A DNA stretch of 64,000 nucleotides from NCBI GenBank assembly GCA_025267735.1, contig CM046303.1, positions 45,335,380 through 45,399,379 of the forward strand. The letters are read 5' to 3'. The notes beneath the pieces are model-generated. The model was not told the origin of the DNA and made no database searches. It was given only the letters and a program-made list of their open reading frames with translations. The stretch comes from Mactra quadrangularis. Taxonomy: Eukaryota; Mollusca; Bivalvia; Venerida; Mactridae. The translations under genes and the position numbers were made by a program. Positions 45,861 to 57,255 of the stretch are shown piece by piece (the first letter of the stretch is position 1; each line of letters starts with the position of its first letter).

Positions 45861-45930
45861 GTCTCGTACCTAGAGGATATCAATATTCTGGATAGATCAA
45901 GAATCTAGCTATCCGCTGGGTACGATACTG
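45861..45930. mobile_element. CTCGTACC-type MITE in unit copy 1
   Basis: TCTCGTACC and GGGTACGATAC ends with inner GATATCAATATTC/AGATCAAGAATCT arms. Same family as 30946-31023. The open frame ending here (45683-45895) runs into the element and is not a gene. Confidence 0.6.
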
Positions 45931-48099
45931 TACAGTTCATGACGCAAATGAAAACACGACACACAATCCTAAGGTAGCAAAGATAAATCGTATACTTGAA
46001 ATCAATACATCAAAAAGAAAAAAACAATTTCGTTTTACATAAATACTATGCGACATGTTAAATATATCATGAAATCGTGGGTGAAAGAAATTGGTGAAAC
46101 AGACGTATAAGTAAATTGTTTTTGACATTGTAATTGTTTCTATTTGTAGTAGACTGGTTGTATGTTAGTATATATGTGTGTGTCAGCCATCCAAAATTAG
46201 TTTTCTCTCAATTAGGTGGCATTGAATGAGATAAATAAAAAACGGCTCGTTTAAAGTACATGCACTGATCGTTTATATAAACAATTGGTTTATTAAGATA
46301 GCCGACTTCATTGAAATCAAATTTGGTGTGGAACATTTTAAAAAATATAGTTTTGCATTTGACCTAGTTTATAAATCGACTCAATTTTCTTGCAGACGAT
46401 ATAAAGTTTAAGATTTAAACTCAAAGTATCTTTTGGATTTTTAATGAATAAAAAAGTAGTTGATATTTAGGTGCAATTTGGTGTCATTCCATAATTTGTC
46501 CGAAATGAGAATTCGGCGAAAACAATTCACGTTTATCTTATTGGTTGTTGTAGATCACGTGAATATAGACCCTGACTGTAGTATTAATCAGAGATAATAT
46601 TCTTTCTTGTTACTTTCTTAAGGTCATAAAACAAATATTATTTTGTCAATATAAGATAGTCTGCAATATGTCACAATAGGTTATATCAGTGAATAATCTC
46701 CTCTGTTAAATTATAGTGTATTTTGTTGTCTTTTCTTTATGAATACTTTAAATATGTCTGCGTGAACAAATTCTCTACATAATCACATAAAACAGAGCCC
46801 TAGTCCTGTAAATTGCTTATTTCAGGAGATTTTTAGTCTGACATTTCCGGAAGTAAATGATATAAGGAATTCCTTTCAAATGCAATCATCGTCATTGTAA
46901 TCAGGACTTTGAGTTGTGATATTCAAGGTTAAATATGATTTCCCCTCAAGTGCAATTTTTGCTTACTATGCAACTCAAATTATAAGTATGCATATATATA
47001 CAAAAAACTCTCAGAAGAAATGTGTATCCTCGTATAGGGGGTTGAGTACATACGACTACTCACAAAATGGTCTGTATATATTAAACTAAAATATATCTCG
47101 ACAACTGAATGTTTGTTAATAAATTACAAAAAACTCCTTAGCTTGATACCATCTTTTTATTAATTTCATCTTGACCGTTTGTCAAATGCTAATAATGTCT
47201 GACAAGCTCGAAGGATTATTAGGTTCTTAACACACATTTCACTTTACCCAAACTTAATCAAGCCTCGAACTACGCCAAAAAAATAGTCGTAACTCTCACT
47301 CATATAAAAGAAGTGTATCAAAGTATTTTGTAGCTAATTGATAACGATAACAGTGGTTATTGTCTCTGCTCAGAATATCTAAGCTAATCTATACATTATA
47401 TTTAGTAACCTGCTGTGATTCTGTAATATAAATGTCAAACTCTGACTTTCCAGTGGATTACATGTTTCTCTCATTTAACCATTTTTATTACCGTGTCACC
47501 AAATATGACTTGAATATTTTACCATTAAAACAGGAACCAAATTACCATCTAGTGATGATTTATGCTTGAGTTCATATAAGACATTAGTTTACGGTCTGAG
47601 ATATTACCAGAATGATAAATGACATACTATGGGATAAAATTGTATTGGTTTTGTGACAATATTAGGCTTCTTCATTGTCTATAGTCACGTGGTCGACGAC
47701 AACAACTAATAAAGTTAACAGACACTTTTATCGCCGATTTTTCTTTCTAGACAAATTATTTTATAAAAAATTAAAAGCGCATAAATTACTACTACTTACA
47801 TGTGGCCGATTTGCCATATGAGTTGTAATTCATATTTCTAAAACCTCAGACCAATAAATGAACCAAGCTGTTTAGTACATCATTCGTAAAAATATTTTTT
47901 CAGAGGATTCAGAGTAACAATTACAACTCTTTGACTTATGTTTGCATTTTCGGAAAAGAAAAGTAACAGTTATTTTAGGCACTATTTAAATCTTTCTTAC
48001 ACTTGGTTTCCAACATTTGTAATTGTTAACATTCTGATGGTCACGTTTCTATACAGTATTTACCATGTATTATACATATACCGCAAGTATAAGCATTTA

Positions 48100-49545
48100 A
48101 ATTTAATCCTGCATCTTATTGCAAGGCCAAAGCCAAAGAGAAATGAAGAACATTTTATTGCTTGCATTGGTAGACATGCACTTACTGGCGCTAAATCCAA
48201 CCGATACTACTTTAACATCCTTTAACAACTCCCAGAAACCAAGATGGAGGCCAATATGACGGAGTTAAACCTTTTTATGCACATAAGCACATATTTACAA
48301 AAAAATGTTCATAAAATGAAGCAAAACAATGATTTTAGCGTCTGCTCGTCTGTTTGAAAAGGTTTACTCTTTTAAAGCAAAATCATATAAAATAAACGCC
48401 ATTGAACTTATAAGGATGAAACAAACAATAACACTCTGGTATCGTATCGGCAATACATGACCAATAAACATATCGCGTATCGTGCGTGTCTCCAAAAGTC
48501 GAAAATGTCAAAACAATAGCCAGTGCTAATCAGAAACAAAATTGAATTATAAACTTGTAATCAATCATATGACCAATCAAGTTACTGTTCGGTGACAACA
48601 ACTGATGCATATACATGAATATCGATTGACAGGCGAAATCTTTATTTACCAGTGGTTATAACAATCATGTAGATTGGTGAATATACTGGCCTTGTATATC
48701 AGTCCACGAGGACGGTTAAAATGCTGATTTACTCTAGTCTTAATATGCTTCATGGCGTTCTTCTTCATTAACATTTGTCACGGAAAGTCACATCACAACA
48801 AGCACCAACAAATCACCCTCTACAATATCCAAGTACAATCAAACTTCCACAGCAATAATTACCATAAAATGGATTTTATCATAATCCTGCTATAAATGAC
48901 CCGATTAGCGTCAGTGAAAAATTTCAATACATTCATTGATAGTCATGCATTAACTAACGCCAAATCCGACTGATACTACTTTGACATCCATTTTCATCTC
49001 TTTTAGAAACCAAGATGGCGGTCAATAAGGCGACGTAAAACTACTTTATGCAAGTAAAATACAAGAAAAATACATGTACATCTTTTTACAAAATGTGTTC
49101 ATAAAATGATAAAAAAAAGTTATGGCATCTGCACATCTGTTAAAAAGTCAGTACCCTCCGAAAGCGAAATCAGTGTACAATACATCCCATTGAACGTATA
49201 AGGTTGCATTAAACAATCAAACTCTTGTATCCAATCGGCAGTACATGGCCAGTAAACACATCGCGTATCGTACGTTTCGCCTAAATCGATAAATAGTTCA
49301 GAAATGTCCGAACTATAGCCAACACTAATGAGAACGAATATTGAATCATAAACTTGTTATCCATCATAAAATCAACCATGTAAATGTTTTATGACAACAA
49401 ATAATGTTTATATATTGATTGACAGACGATATATTTATTAACCAGTGTTTTATAACAATCAGACTGATTGATGACATTGTATATCAGTCCACGATGGTTT
49501 AAATGTTAATTATCATTATTCTTTTTATGCTTTACGATGCCTTTC
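48100..49545. repeat. About 700-bp sub-repeat as a tandem dimer, copy 2
   Basis: The first monomer is at 48100-48775 and the second at 48880-49545. They share GATACTACTTT, AACCAAGATGG, CACATCGCGTATCGT, TATTGATTGACAG and TTGTATATCAGTCCACGA. The monomers are more diverged from each other than the second monomer is from its copy-3 counterpart at 60745-61415, so the dimer predates the last 12-kb duplication. Confidence 0.7.
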
Positions 49546-49739
49546 TAACACTTCTACAGTCAAATCGCGGCGGCTGCCAATTGGTCTGCTTACTGTCATT
49601 AAAACGCTAAGTGTCTCATTTGACAATAGTATTCAGCACATATTCATTGTCATGTGGTTGACAGCTAATCTTCATTATACCGTTATAGGTAGGATGTGGT
49701 CATAATATTTCATTAACAATCACCATGGTAGTGTATATG

Positions 49740-49800
49740 TCGAATCCGTAGTCTAGTGGTCTAGAACACGCTGACCACAAATCAACGTAACTTTTCATTT
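49740..49800 (+). repeat. tRNA-like A-box fragment, copy 2
   Basis: CGAATCCGTAGTCTAGTGGT then AGAACACGCTGACC resembles a tRNA 5' half with an A box. No B box follows. The copy 3 counterpart lies at 61619-61680. Probably a SINE remnant. Confidence 0.35.
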
Positions 49801-49984
49801 AACGGTATTTGAGAGTCTAGCCTAGCTAGAGAGAATGTCGTTTGACTGTCGTATAGGAGAAAACAACGAAAAACCAAATATCATAGCCGGGTTCATTTAC
49901 GAAAAATACCCAAAGTAAACATACAACTAGCTGTCATATCTCTTTAGACATGACTTTGAACGGAATATGCTTTTCTGTTACTTA

Positions 49985-50118
49985 CCTTGTATGTATTAGT
50001 GAGCTGTGGGTTATAGCATACTAGCAGACGTATGGTCTGTTCACAATCATTATAGATGTGGGAAAATATTGCGTGGTACAGAGACATTGGCTTGACTTTA
50101 ATCCATTTGCATGTGTAC
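49985..50118 (-). other. Candidate minus-strand exon with strong donor, copy 2
   Basis: The minus strand reads MYTCKWIKVKPMSLYHA, then on to LLVCYNPQLTNTYK at AAG|GTAAGT. Differences from copy 3 are mostly amino-acid changing, which argues against strong purifying selection. It could be an exon of a duplicated gene, a non-coding RNA exon, or chance. Confidence 0.32.
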
Positions 50119-50853
50119 ATGGAGTATCATTAGACTTCTGGAAGTTTGAAGATATATGTCACATTCGCTTGGTTTTGTAGGTTGAGGTCAAAAGATTGAA
50201 GACATACGATTCCAAACTGAACCATTAGTTGAAACCTTTGATATCTTAGCATTATAATAAAACATTTTATAGATTGATTAATGCAGAATAGGAAAGCCAT
50301 ACACTTTTTATGAATGCAAGGGTTATTGTTTAAAGTGATTAATTGTCATCATGAGGTGATTTGTTCCTAAATTAAACGAATCGATATCTTGTTTCGGTTC
50401 ATGCGGCGAGTTATGGTTTAAATGGTTGGCAGAGAGAATAAACAACAGAAGTGTGCATTACAATGGAATAAAATAGTTAAAATGATATAATTGCTTCGTT
50501 ACATACGAATTCAGAAGGCTATGTTTGTCTTGTAATGATTAAGGGCATTTGATTTTATCAATAAACTTGTTTTCATTACTGGAAACTAATTTTCATACTA
50601 ATTTATCAGCATGCGGGTATTTGTGTTGAAAAAATCGTCGTTAAAATGAACAATATTTTCATTCCATTTTCATTAAATGTTAAGTTGTGATAGCTAAATG
50701 GGATTTGAGCAAGCACTATTCCTGCAAGACTTCTGAAACATAAGTTAATTTACAAATTAAAGTTTAAATGGATTATCTTACTAAAGCAAGATGTATCCTA
50801 ATGAATGTAAATCATACTTAACCTCAACCTTTATATTCATATGCATAAATTTA

Positions 50854-51319
50854 GACTTGATTTGCCAGAGCAGCTCGATTCGGCGTACGCCGATTCCTAC
50901 ACGGGCACCGGAAAATCACTTAATTTGTTTCAAGATTAAGCCGAAATCATCAGCCGGCGCACGCCGAATAGCCGGTTACGTTTAAGCGGCGATCGAGTGA
51001 TAAATATGGCAGTAAATGGCTACAAGGTGAACCATTATAATAAAAATTTACTAATTTTATAGTTTTATGGGCTAAACATTGACGACTAAAATGATTTATA
51101 TATACACACTGCTTGTAATTCGAATGTCTGCAACTGTAATTCATCGTCATCATTGTCAACACTCATCATTACTTAGCTTATTATTTGTGACACAACCACA
51201 GCCCTAGCTATTGACGCCATTTTAGTAAGCTGGAACGCTTGATTCATATTTCACACCGGGGCGACGAGCTGATCGGTTAACGCCGTTTCGTAAGCCGCCC
51301 GGGCAAATCAAGTCGACCC
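50854..51319. mobile_element. TIR element, GACTTGATTTGCC family, in copy 2
   Basis: GACTTGATTTGCC (50854-50866) and GGCAAATCAAGTCGACCC (right end about 51302-51318) are inverted ends. Subterminal GC-rich words (ACGCCGA, AGCCGGTTACG) contrast with the AT-rich host. The right flank CATAGTTACGTGTGTTAG is shared with copy 3, but the left flank is not. That implies a deletion in copy 2 reaching the element's left edge. Confidence 0.65.
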
Positions 51320-52264
51320 ATAGTTACGTGTGTTAGACAAATTAGACGGAGTCAGTCATGCATTTGAAAAAGACAAGTATTCAATTACTTTTGTTTATTA
51401 ACCTTTAACTATGTCATGCTACATATACGAGTATGTGGTCTTTGTTTTCATTCAGCTGAGCTGTCTCCGTAAAACTCCGTTGTTTATCCTGAATTAACCG
51501 TAGTTGTGGTTTTACGCCATTCTCGTTAACTTACATGAACAAACAATCAGAACAGATAACCGCTCTATTGCACCCATAACATTTTCGTCCCGTATCTAAC
51601 GGCTACAACTATTATCCATGAAAGTGCCATCACGGCATAAAAGTAGCTATATCTGACAAATTATGTGTTAGAATAGCAAAGATGATTATATAAATATAGT
51701 AGCATGTTTTAAATCACTCTTATAACCGAGTTTAATGTCTAAAAACTTGTGACAGGAATATAATAAAGACAGATTTATGTTGCTGTAGGCAATGAAAAGA
51801 ATTGATTAAATCTACATTTTAGAACGAGCTGCCAACTTTGTAGTTCTTTTAGTGGCAAGAACAACCTTTCTTTATGGCGTGAAATCCATCTCATTCTGTT
51901 TCAAATACACCAGTGTGTTTGATAACAGAATTTTCCAAGAAATATCGCTTCTCAATTACTGTGTGGACATATTCATCATTAATTTTGTTAAAGCACAAAC
52001 TTTCATTGTTTGAATTTTAGTTCATTCTAGTATTTTTGCTGTATTAAGAAAATATTTACATCTTAGACAAATTTACAAGTTTTACAAGTCTATTCATATA
52101 AACACCGGAAGGTCTTAGACCCAGGCTGCAGTACAAGTACATTGACATGTCAGTATAATACAGTAAAAGTGATCATAATATTATTTAATTATTAATACGG
52201 AACAGAACAGAATACAGTAGATCTAACTTGTTAGATAAATTACTTACAACACTACTTTTTGTCT

Positions 52265-52400
52265 CCCAGCACTGATTTGATAGAAATAAGTTTCTTGCTG
52301 AAGTAAACAACGAGGTGGGTGTTTGACGTAGTCCGAACTAAAACAGAGCTGACTATTCAAGTAATGTCAATCAAAGTTTGTCATTACCACTTGACCCCAC
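52265..52400. repeat. SINE-like repeat inside unit copy 2
   Basis: Counterpart of 39930-40075. It has CCAGCACTGATTTGATAG, CTTGCTGAAGTAAACAACGAG, GACGTAGTCCGAAC and CCACTTGACCCCACCTCC. Shared position shows that the element was in the unit before duplication. Confidence 0.5.
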
Positions 52401-54489
52401 CTCCTCCATAATACCAGAAGAGATGCCTATTTAAGAAAATGTCTTCTTTTTGCTTGTACACATGTTCAACATGTACGACGGTAAACATTTCTTAGGTTCT
52501 TGCCATCCCAGGACAAAAATCTCCCCCACCCAATTGTCTAAACTAAACGGCTAAAAGCACCTTGTATTAGTATGAAACTACAAAGGTCTCACGAGTCTGT
52601 ACCATCATATGCGATACTTAACTTTTTGAAGGAAATAAATGTATATAATAAGATATAGAGCTTTACATCATTAATATCGTTTGAATTAATGGTATCATTG
52701 ATTGCATTCGGCGCGATATGACCTTTTTGTGTTGGTGCGCCGTAAAACCCAAACAAACAAACAAAGGTCTCACAGTCATAAGCTATTAAAATATTCTTAA
52801 AAGTAACAATTCATACCATGATTTCAAACTCTCCCGGGTTTTCGATAAAGACAGCCGATAAAAGTCAGATAAGTTGAAGGGCGGATCCAAACTTTCGAAC
52901 CTCAACCTCATTATACACATTTTATTACATTTTATAACATATTATTAATAAAAACTACATAAACATTAAATCTATGTTAAACACCGAGAAAAATTGCTTC
53001 ATGCTACTAAAAAATGACTTACAGTCAAGAAATACACTAATGGACTTGTATATCTTTGAAATTACAGGGTGGTCGAACCCCCCCCCCCCTGATCCCCCGC
53101 TAGAGCCGCCTATGAAGCTCACTGTTTCAATCTTGCGGACAGTTATTCCTCAGGAATATTCATAAAACATCTAAGAACAGATTAGTGTCTCGATCCATGC
53201 AAATAAATCAGTAAGGGTACTGTAAAACACTTGAGACAAAATGGCGGTACATTAAGGCTTTAATGAGAATATATTTGGTATGAACTGCAGTGATATATCA
53301 AATCTAATGGAGAATCTCTGCCTATATAATATTACCATTAAAAATACAATTTCGCGCTGACTTGACTTATCTGTTGATCCCTGGCGTGTATATATGTATT
53401 AATGGAGGCTTTGCTTTGAGGCTTCAATTACCAACATTGCGAGAACATTACAGACAGAACTACAGACAAATTTCACGAAGGATCAAATTTGACCCACCGT
53501 AAATTAGTTACGAATATGGCGTTTTTCCCTGCTTGAAATCCTGAAACTTTTAAACAGAGGTATGGGATGATGTTAAAACATTAGATTGACCTGTTTCAAG
53601 ATAAAGAGCATTGAACCTTCTGAAAATGTATACGTGACTAAGTAAAAACAGAATTTTGGCATCAGGTTCCATTCTCAATAGGAGACTTTACCGAAATTCC
53701 CCAACAGTTAGCAACAGTTAACAACAGCAGTTTTAAGTGCACAAATGCTAGCCTACCTTTTGGTCTTTGAAATAGCGAATGTCAAGCTATGCCAACAAGG
53801 AACATTTGTAATTAAATGGTAATTTAAATTAGAGGTAAAAATAAAAAAAAGGAATACTTATTGAAACTATTATATACCATGTTGTTTTGTTGCAAGATCA
53901 CATTCCTCCTCATGAATTTTAACCTTGAAATGTGCAAGAACTACTTTACAACACCACAAGATGCCAAAATCTATAGTTTCAAACATGAATGACAACACGA
54001 TGTCTATAACTCCAGGCAATAAGAGAACCATTCTAAACAATTATTTGTAGAAGATCGCCGTAGTGATCTGAAGATAAGTGAACATGTTCACATTTAAAGC
54101 CAAAGTTATCCTTTATATGTACATATTTAAGTAAATGACAAGTACACACATTTTCTGCGCCTTAAGTAACTTTTGGAACCATCCACGAAATCCGATAAAT
54201 TTCTTGCTATGTGTCTTGTTTATACCTCAAGTGTTTTTGTTCTATCTGTGTGTTTTATATACATGTACTAGAAATCAATTTTGTAAGCATTGCTTGTTAG
54301 CTTTTGCACTTTTAAGGCTGACATTTCATAGTTTGGTGAACGTGGTCCGCATTCATGTCCGTGCCTCCATCCGCTAATATAATTTCCGTGAAAAGCTGTT
54401 TAATACTTCCGTCATTCTATGCGTATTCAAACGCATTAAAGCTAATTAATTTTTCTTTCGCAGTTGTCATAGATTTATACAATGTAGAT

Positions 54490-56715
54490 ATTACTCACAT
54501 AAATTTATATAGATGATAGTGGAATTTTTCTGAATATATTTATTCCTCTCTGTCTTTTGAAAGTTAGGCTTGTCTTTTGTTAGAATGCCCCGCCAAGTTA
54601 AGAAATCACTATACTATACATTGTCCCGTTTACTTTGTATGATTGTGCATGGAAAATATAAATACAATATTTTTAACATTGAGGTCTGTGAACTTTGTTA
54701 ACTGTTCTATTGGAAGACATGAATCAATAATATGTGAAAGTGAATAAAAGATACCCTATCTAGTTAGTCGATTATTATATTATAATTTTTGAAAACTATT
54801 TTTTCTTTCGCACTTTAAATCGATAATCAATATATTTTATTTTGTTATTAATGGCAGTCGAATTACCCAACAAATTAATCCCTAAAGATTTTTCGTGTAC
54901 TGGTTGACTAAAATTGTCCAGGAAGAACCATCTTCAGCCTGTTTTACACACTACCTTACAAATAAATTAACCGACGGTATTTTGTAGTTGTGCTAAACAG
55001 ACTGTTCAAAGGACACATGGATGTTGTGACACGGTAAGCCTTGACTGAATGCATTTCTGCAGATTGCTTGGTGTAGAAACTATAATACAATAAGTACTAT
55101 GAGTTCCAATGTCAAGCATCGCGTGGTTAGACTTTGGAAAGATTCAATGTTTTAAATCATCGGCGTATATCATTATAGTTGAATAACACAACACCCTTAA
55201 GATAACCTTTATGTAATTCTATATGGAGAACAAACAAGAACTAATCAATAGACTATGCTACTTGGAGATCATGTCTTAAAATAAAACATGGAGGATTAAT
55301 GCGATCATTGCAAGACTAATGAGAACAATTCTTATATAGGTTCTTATAAATGATTGCATTATGTAGGCTTCATAAGCATACTTTAGTACGCCCTGGTGAG
55401 TTTTTGAGCACATAGAATTGAAAAGAATTAAATTTATTACTTATATGGATTATTTCATATTTATTATTACAATAATGTAGTACTTGTATATTAATATTAT
55501 TGTTATAATTGTTTTATTGTTATAATTGTTGTAGTGGTATTATTGTTTATTGTTATTATTGATAAATTGTTCTACAGTCCGTCAATTGCTTAATTGTTTA
55601 TTCTTACTATTGATTAACTGTTTAATTGTTATCGTCGTTAAGTTGTTATTTCTGTTTTATTGTTCTGTTATGTTCCGTTCTGTTCTGTTATAATTGATAT
55701 TATTTTTATTGATTTTATTGTTATTATTGTTTTGTTGTTATTATTGTTTTCTACTGTAATAATATAAAGTCCATTCAGTGAGTGTTTAAACTATTCAAAC
55801 CAGGTTGAAACAAACCTTGTGACATTAATTTCTTACAATGTTTGATTAGGCCTAAACTGTAAAGGCAGGGAAATTCGAAACAAGTGATCGCGAGTGCAAC
55901 TAAAATGACTATCGTACAAATTTAACAACATTGAACGTCATGTGAAAGAGTCCATCCCAGAAATATGCAAGATCAATAAAGAACTTCTCTTTCTTATATA
56001 GTTCCTTTTAATCAATATTGGAGAACTAAAGAATAATATTTCAATAGAAATATGAGATTCTTTATTTCCTTATCTACTTATTATCTACTTTGCACGCATG
56101 TTTTGTCAATACCTTCCTGCATGCAGAATGTATGCACTAAGATTGAATTTTGTTCTAAGACATCAGCCCTTTGCACTCGGCGATCAGAGTGCCAGTGTAT
56201 TAAGATGCCAGGGACGTTTAAGTACGATTTCGTACCATATACAAACTACAAAATGTTTTAGGAAGAGACACAGTAACGTTGGAGCCCCTTTGTACTTTTA
56301 TTCCACTTTGAAGAGAGTTTTTTGTAACCATTTCACTGCAAAATTCTCGATACTTTATACTTCAATGAGCCCGTGCAAACTAGTCTATCTGCATGTAAAT
56401 GAAACAGAATACGGACTTGTTTTGCACTGAGCCATCGATTTGGACTTCGTATGTAAATTAAATCAAGCACATTGAAAATTTCATCTTGTTACGCGTTTAA
56501 GACATCTTGAATATACTGAAGTTATTTTGTTATGTATATCGAGAAGCAGTGATGTTACATATAAAATGAAGTACATGTATAAATTAAAGCTTCTGTGGGT
56601 AAAAAGGATATGACACACACTTTTATTTTGATGCAGTTGATTCACCCTAACCCTCTTAACAGAAAAATAACTGGTAAATTTTGAACTTAATTCGAACATA
56701 TATTACACCGCGTAT
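54490..56715. other. Unit copy 2, stretch without recognised features
   Basis: It matches 41710-44800 of copy 1 apart from the copy 1 transposon and the low-complexity tract. No exon-like segment with conserved frame and splice sites was seen. Short open frames at 56052-56430 differ from copy 1 by frameshifts. Confidence 0.45.
55440..55760. repeat. TTATTGT-rich low-complexity tract, copy 2
   Basis: Counterpart of 43590-43870. It includes a small CTGTTCTGTTATGTTCCGTTC run not present in copy 1. Confidence 0.8.
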
Positions 56716-57255
56716 GTTTAAGAAATAACTTACAGTTGTCTATATTTTGTTGTCTAATAAAATATAGGCACGAGTTGTGATGCGCGTATGATTAAATCAC
56801 GAGTGCTTTAGCACGAGTGATTTAATAAGCGCATCAAACGAGTGCCTATATTTTATTAGACAACAAAATATAGACAACTGTAAGTTATTTCGATTCTAAC
56901 ATCGTAAAATACATCCGTAGAAAAGATATATTTATAGAACTATTTTTAACTGTCAGAAACGTCATGCTGTTGAAATCCACCCCAGTGCAAAGGCCGAAAA
57001 TAGCATTTATTTACACAATTCTCACAGATAGGTGTTTCTTATTCCGAACAAAAAATATTAAAATCTTAATTATAGAATAGAAACCAAATTGTAAAAATCA
57101 ACCCTTATAAACTCGGGTGCTATTTTCGGCTTTGCGCATTTAACGTGGGGAGTAAAATTTCAACAGCCGTCACGAGCTATATTTTGTTGAATAATAAAGC
57201 ATAGATGACGTCACATTAAATAAAGAGTGAAAACGCACGTGCCTATGTTAGAATA
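56716..57255. mobile_element. Foldback-containing insertion present only in copy 2
   Basis: Copy 1 runs GTGTGTTAATAGATGAAG without interruption at about 44801. Copy 2 has about 540 extra bases between TATGTTTA and TATGTTAGAATAATAG, which look like a target duplication. The first 170 bases (56722-56891) are a near-perfect palindrome with about 54-base arms and a second palindrome in the loop. Confidence 0.7.
56722..56891. repeat. 170-bp near-perfect palindrome
   Basis: The left arm starts GAAATAACTTACAGTTGTCT and continues through CTAATAAAATATAGGCAC. The right arm is its exact reverse complement, ending AGTTATTTC. The inner ATTAAATCAC/GTGATTTAAT arms also pair. It would form a strong cruciform or RNA hairpin. 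Confidence 0.85.

Larger units (their letters stand above)
34840..48098. repeat. Large tandem unit, copy 1
   Basis: Head-to-tail with copies 2 and 3. Landmarks: AATCCTGCATCTTA at about 34850, TGGGTTATAGCATACTAGCAG at about 37039, TCGTCCCGTATC at about 39416, the MPIPAIG-type frame at 45683 and the MFAF frame at 47938. It differs from copy 2 by a LINE (about 35.5-36.4 kb), a TIR element with nested SINE (42.3-43.1 kb), a 143-bp MITE (38.5 kb) and a duplicated 100-base block (38345-38450 and 39000-39095). By eye, similarity to copy 2 is lowest near 37-38 kb and highest at 44-48 kb. Confidence 0.85.

Noticed and set aside
45683..45895. 70-codon frame (MPIPAIG...), also at 58110-58322
   Set aside because: It ends inside a MITE, has no splice sites, and its conservation is explained by the recent tandem duplication.
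47938..48225. 95-codon frame with a hydrophobic stretch, also at 60371-60703
   Set aside because: The two copies diverge by frameshift and run through sub-repeat sequence. No coding constraint is evident.
51590..51665. Minus-strand segment reading ...VGYGTK in copies 1-3, resembling a potassium-channel filter
   Set aside because: Only a few residues match. Copy differences are mostly amino-acid changing, and a stop follows in two copies.
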